Positions 61,710-64,000 of a stretch of DNA of 64,000 nt are shown piece by piece. Origin of the DNA: Bigelowiella natans CCMP2755. Taxonomy: Eukaryota; Cercozoa; Chlorarachniophyceae. Under the pieces are notes generated by a model. It searched no databases. It had not been told where the DNA came from and worked only from the letters and a program-made list of their open reading frames with translations. Location of the stretch: NCBI GenBank assembly GCA_000320545.1, contig ADNK01002591.1, forward strand, positions 1 to 64,000, written 5' to 3'. How positions within the stretch are numbered: the stretch's first letter is position 1; each line of letters starts with the position of its first letter. Both the position numbers and the translations under genes were made by a program.

Positions 61710-63027
61710 AGCTGAACCTAGGTGTAGAGAATGCATCACACCTTTGTGTTTTCTTGTCAGAACAACTAGGTTTCATCACTTCAGAAGGTTCTCTTACGTC
61801 CGCGTAAGAGCGTTCACAGGAATGTGACGCATCTTCCACTGAAGTGGGTTTTGGATTACTTTTTTTACAATGTGCCATTTTGAGTTCACTCAGTTCATTT
61901 AAAAAAATTGGGATGCACGTCTGACGTGTGAGACGGATGTGATGAAATGATCAAATCTTTTCAATGGACATCCTCATGTAGCTATGCAGACGTGTGTGCA
62001 CAACAAAAGTGATGCATGACGAAAGCATTGCATCTGAAATGCATCCGCATGCCTCTGTTCCAAGCTAGGACAAACTTGGTGAATCTCGCACAAAAAATGG
62101 ACAGTTTGAAAACTTCAACGAGACTAGAGATGCAAGTAGATGATGTTCAAAGCGCCTCAAGCCTCTTTTGGTCCTGTCACTTTTCAACTTTGCAAGTTCC
62201 AATGTTGCCAACACCACAGATGGCGCGCATCCATGATCGATGTAGCAATGCTTGGAAGCTTTGGTTTGATTCCTGACAGCTGCGGGACCCCGGTGGGAAA
62301 CCAAGCAAGCACTTCGCGCGCTGAGTGCAAAGCACTCCAACAAAAGCGCACACCACGTTTGCAAAACGTGCAATGAGACAAATCGACGAGCTCTTTGTCA
62401 ACATTGCACAAGACAACAGCGCAACAAGGAAATGCATGACCAACGTGAGACTTTCATTTTGGGAAGCATCATTGCAACTTGACAGATGTTTGCGTGTTCA
62501 TGCAGACAAAAACGCGACAACACCAACACCAGAAAGTGCAGATTTTTCATCATCGCTCAGGAAGAAGAATGCAGACATGACACCAAAAAGGACACCACGT
62601 GTGCAGTGGACAACACATGTGCTGATGGGCTGCACACTGCTGCAAGTGTGTGGCACACTCCAAAACTCGGCCTTGTGCAGCGATCATGGATGCACGACCA
62701 TGCATGTGCACATGTCAAGATGCACATGCGCAGACATGTGCGTCCACAATGGTGCAGATGTTGCTAGAGCTACGCTGTTCAATTGTGATTGATTGATTCA
62801 AGCACATGCATGAATCATTGATCGATGCAGATTTGCAGCTGAACACGCGCCATTGTCAAACAGAGGAATGCTCCACGCTCGGCCTCAAAGGCAATGAAAT
62901 GACGTGCACACTCATCATCAGCTAGAATTTTTTGAGCTTCTTTTTCAACTTTTGGTGCTTGCGCTGGATTCTCTACAGTAAGGGGAAAATGAAGGAAATA
63001 AAACTTGGAACGCGTGGTAAATGAGAC
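61710..63027. other. Tail-to-tail gap, TGCA-rich, with a dispersed element
   Basis: No gene recognised. A 60-bp relative of the 17.37-kb element lies 220 bp after the kinase stop. From about 61.97 to 62.82 kb the sequence is dense in TGCA and GCATG words, and open frames appear in several phases without recognisable content. Confidence 0.5.
61929..61988 (+). repeat. Dispersed 3'-flank element copy
   Basis: GAGACGGATGTGATGAAATG, then ATCAAATCTTTTCAATGG, then CATCCTCATGTAGCTATGCA. It aligns with 17368-17428 along its whole length. It lies downstream of the kinase gene in the same orientation. Confidence 0.65.
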
Positions 63028-63581
63028 TCATTGGGATGTGGTTGCTCCCGAATCGAAATTTTGTTTTAACATAGCTAATATTTTTGGAGAGGGAGGGTAA
63101 ATTATTTGATCCATAATTACGTCAGTACATCTGATCAAACCTTGTATCTGCTCTTGCCGTGGTTTGCAGGGGGCAGTGGGACAAATCCGGTACCTTTCCA
63201 TCCTCGCGGTGCCTATGTAAGGGTGAGCGTGGGAGTCAATTATGATAGGGAGGATGCTGGGGTGAATGAGCCGTGATTTAGTGCTGCCACCATTCGTCTT
63301 TCTCACAAACGCACCTTGAATCGATTGTACGGTATGATGCGTACGGGAAATCGCAGGTGTCGGCGGAAGGCGTTCCTATAGCGGCCTGTGCGAGCCTGAA
63401 GTAGTATCAAAACCAGAGAGAAGAAGAAGAAGAAGAAGAAGAAGAAGAAGACGACGACCAGAAATCATGCCCTCGTACTCTATTGCTTCTCTGCTCATCA
63501 TATAATTAAGTGAAGAGTAAGGATCTTTAGCATCTTTTAACTTTTACATCCCCCACCCACCCCTATCTATATAATTTACAC

Positions 63582-63622
<41 letters not shown>

Positions 63623-64000
63623 AGTGTGTGTGTGTGACCTCGGTTCCATTGTCGAATTCTGATATCTCGATTCTACCACAACGACATTCATTTATGAGCA
63701 ATATGGAAAATAGTAGCATCAATAGAGAAGGAATACAGCAGCATACTAAGAAAGAACAGGGGGGGAGATGAGAACGCTGTGGGACAAATCCTGGCCAAAA
63801 CGAGTAGGCTAGGAGTCCATACTTGTACACGCACGCAAATACACACACTTACACACACACACGCATTAAAACTAGCGATCATTATCCCACTTGATTCGTG
63901 ACTTAGTGGCTGCACAAGCCAGATCGATGGCCTGCCACATCCAATGGCGCTTGCTCAACTCAACGTCGTTCATCTGGCACGTGTACCAAAATGGTAAAAT
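63028..64000 (-). CDS. Unrecognised gene, C-terminal exons (partial at right edge)
   Basis: Four exons read leftwards and close in phase: 64000(+)-63891, 63395-63315, 63301-63194 and 63130-63028 (TGA). They include CQMNDVELSKRHWMWQAIDL, AATKSRIKLAQAAIGTPSAD, a Ser/Lys-rich link, then IIIDSHAHPYIG, and the end LAMLKQNFDSGATTSQ. I do not recognise the family. The hydrophobic/aromatic helix at the edge and the consistent splice phases support a real gene. AAG (63420-63451) and TA (63586-63617) microsatellites lie in the first visible intron. The 18-nt gap between 63301 and 63315 would be a very short intron (13 nt), so these two pieces may instead be alternative ends; that junction is doubtful. 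Confidence 0.5.

Noticed and set aside
1-64000. tRNA or rRNA genes
   Set aside because: No cloverleaf with a GGTTCGAATCC-type arm and no rRNA-like conserved stretch was noticed on either strand; a tRNA/rRNA model scan was not possible here.

Overview
This is nuclear DNA of a eukaryote. Most genes are cut by many short GT-AG introns whose exons join in phase. There are very many di- and trinucleotide microsatellites, an outer-arm axonemal dynein heavy chain (so a cell with motile flagella or cilia), a cytosolic ribosomal protein, a PAPS/nucleotide-sugar-type transporter and an LINE fragment. A single-celled flagellate or algal protist is the best guess. The lineage cannot be fixed from the sequence alone.

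Layout: (1) 250-1130, minus: 5' part of a cytosolic-type aspartate aminotransferase running off the left edge. (2) About 5.5-6.65 kb, minus: RING plus TRAF-zinc-finger E3-like protein. (3) 7.15-17.27 kb, plus: MORC-family GHKL ATPase with about 32 tiny exons in microsatellite-rich introns. (4) 18.2-32.9 kb, minus: 4721-residue gamma-type outer-arm dynein heavy chain, almost all in one exon. (5) 34.2-35.3 kb, plus: ribosomal protein uS12/RPS23. (6) 36.2-37.2 kb minus and 37.3-38.9 kb plus: a head-to-head pair of bacterial-looking radical-SAM genes, the second with an in-frame TAG. (7) 39.9-43.0 kb, minus: a 999-residue Ser-rich orphan. (8) 44.0-46.9 kb, plus: 12-exon SLC35B-type transporter. 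(9) 47.8-50.7 kb, minus: fumarylacetoacetate-hydrolase-domain protein with a hydrophobic N-terminal exon. (10) 52.4-55.0 kb, plus: membrane-anchored SAM methyltransferase. (11) 55.4-57.6 kb: repeats with a truncated LINE. (12) 57.8-61.7 kb, plus: ankyrin/EF-hand/protein-kinase fusion. (13) 63.0 kb to the right edge, minus: 3' end of an unrecognised gene.

From the RING gene rightwards, genes alternate strand up to the methyltransferase, giving five divergent promoter pairs and four tail-to-tail gaps. The tail-to-tail gaps hold an unusual TGCA/CTAG-rich sequence, and several gene 3' flanks carry the same short dispersed motif (core AGACGGATGTAAT). The genes do not form one pathway. The exception is the radical-SAM pair, which shares a 136-bp promoter region and may be a laterally acquired functional unit.

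Exon models were built by eye from homology, GT/AG sites and phase arithmetic. Where every exon length closes in phase, the model is likely right. The unresolved junctions are stated in the entries.
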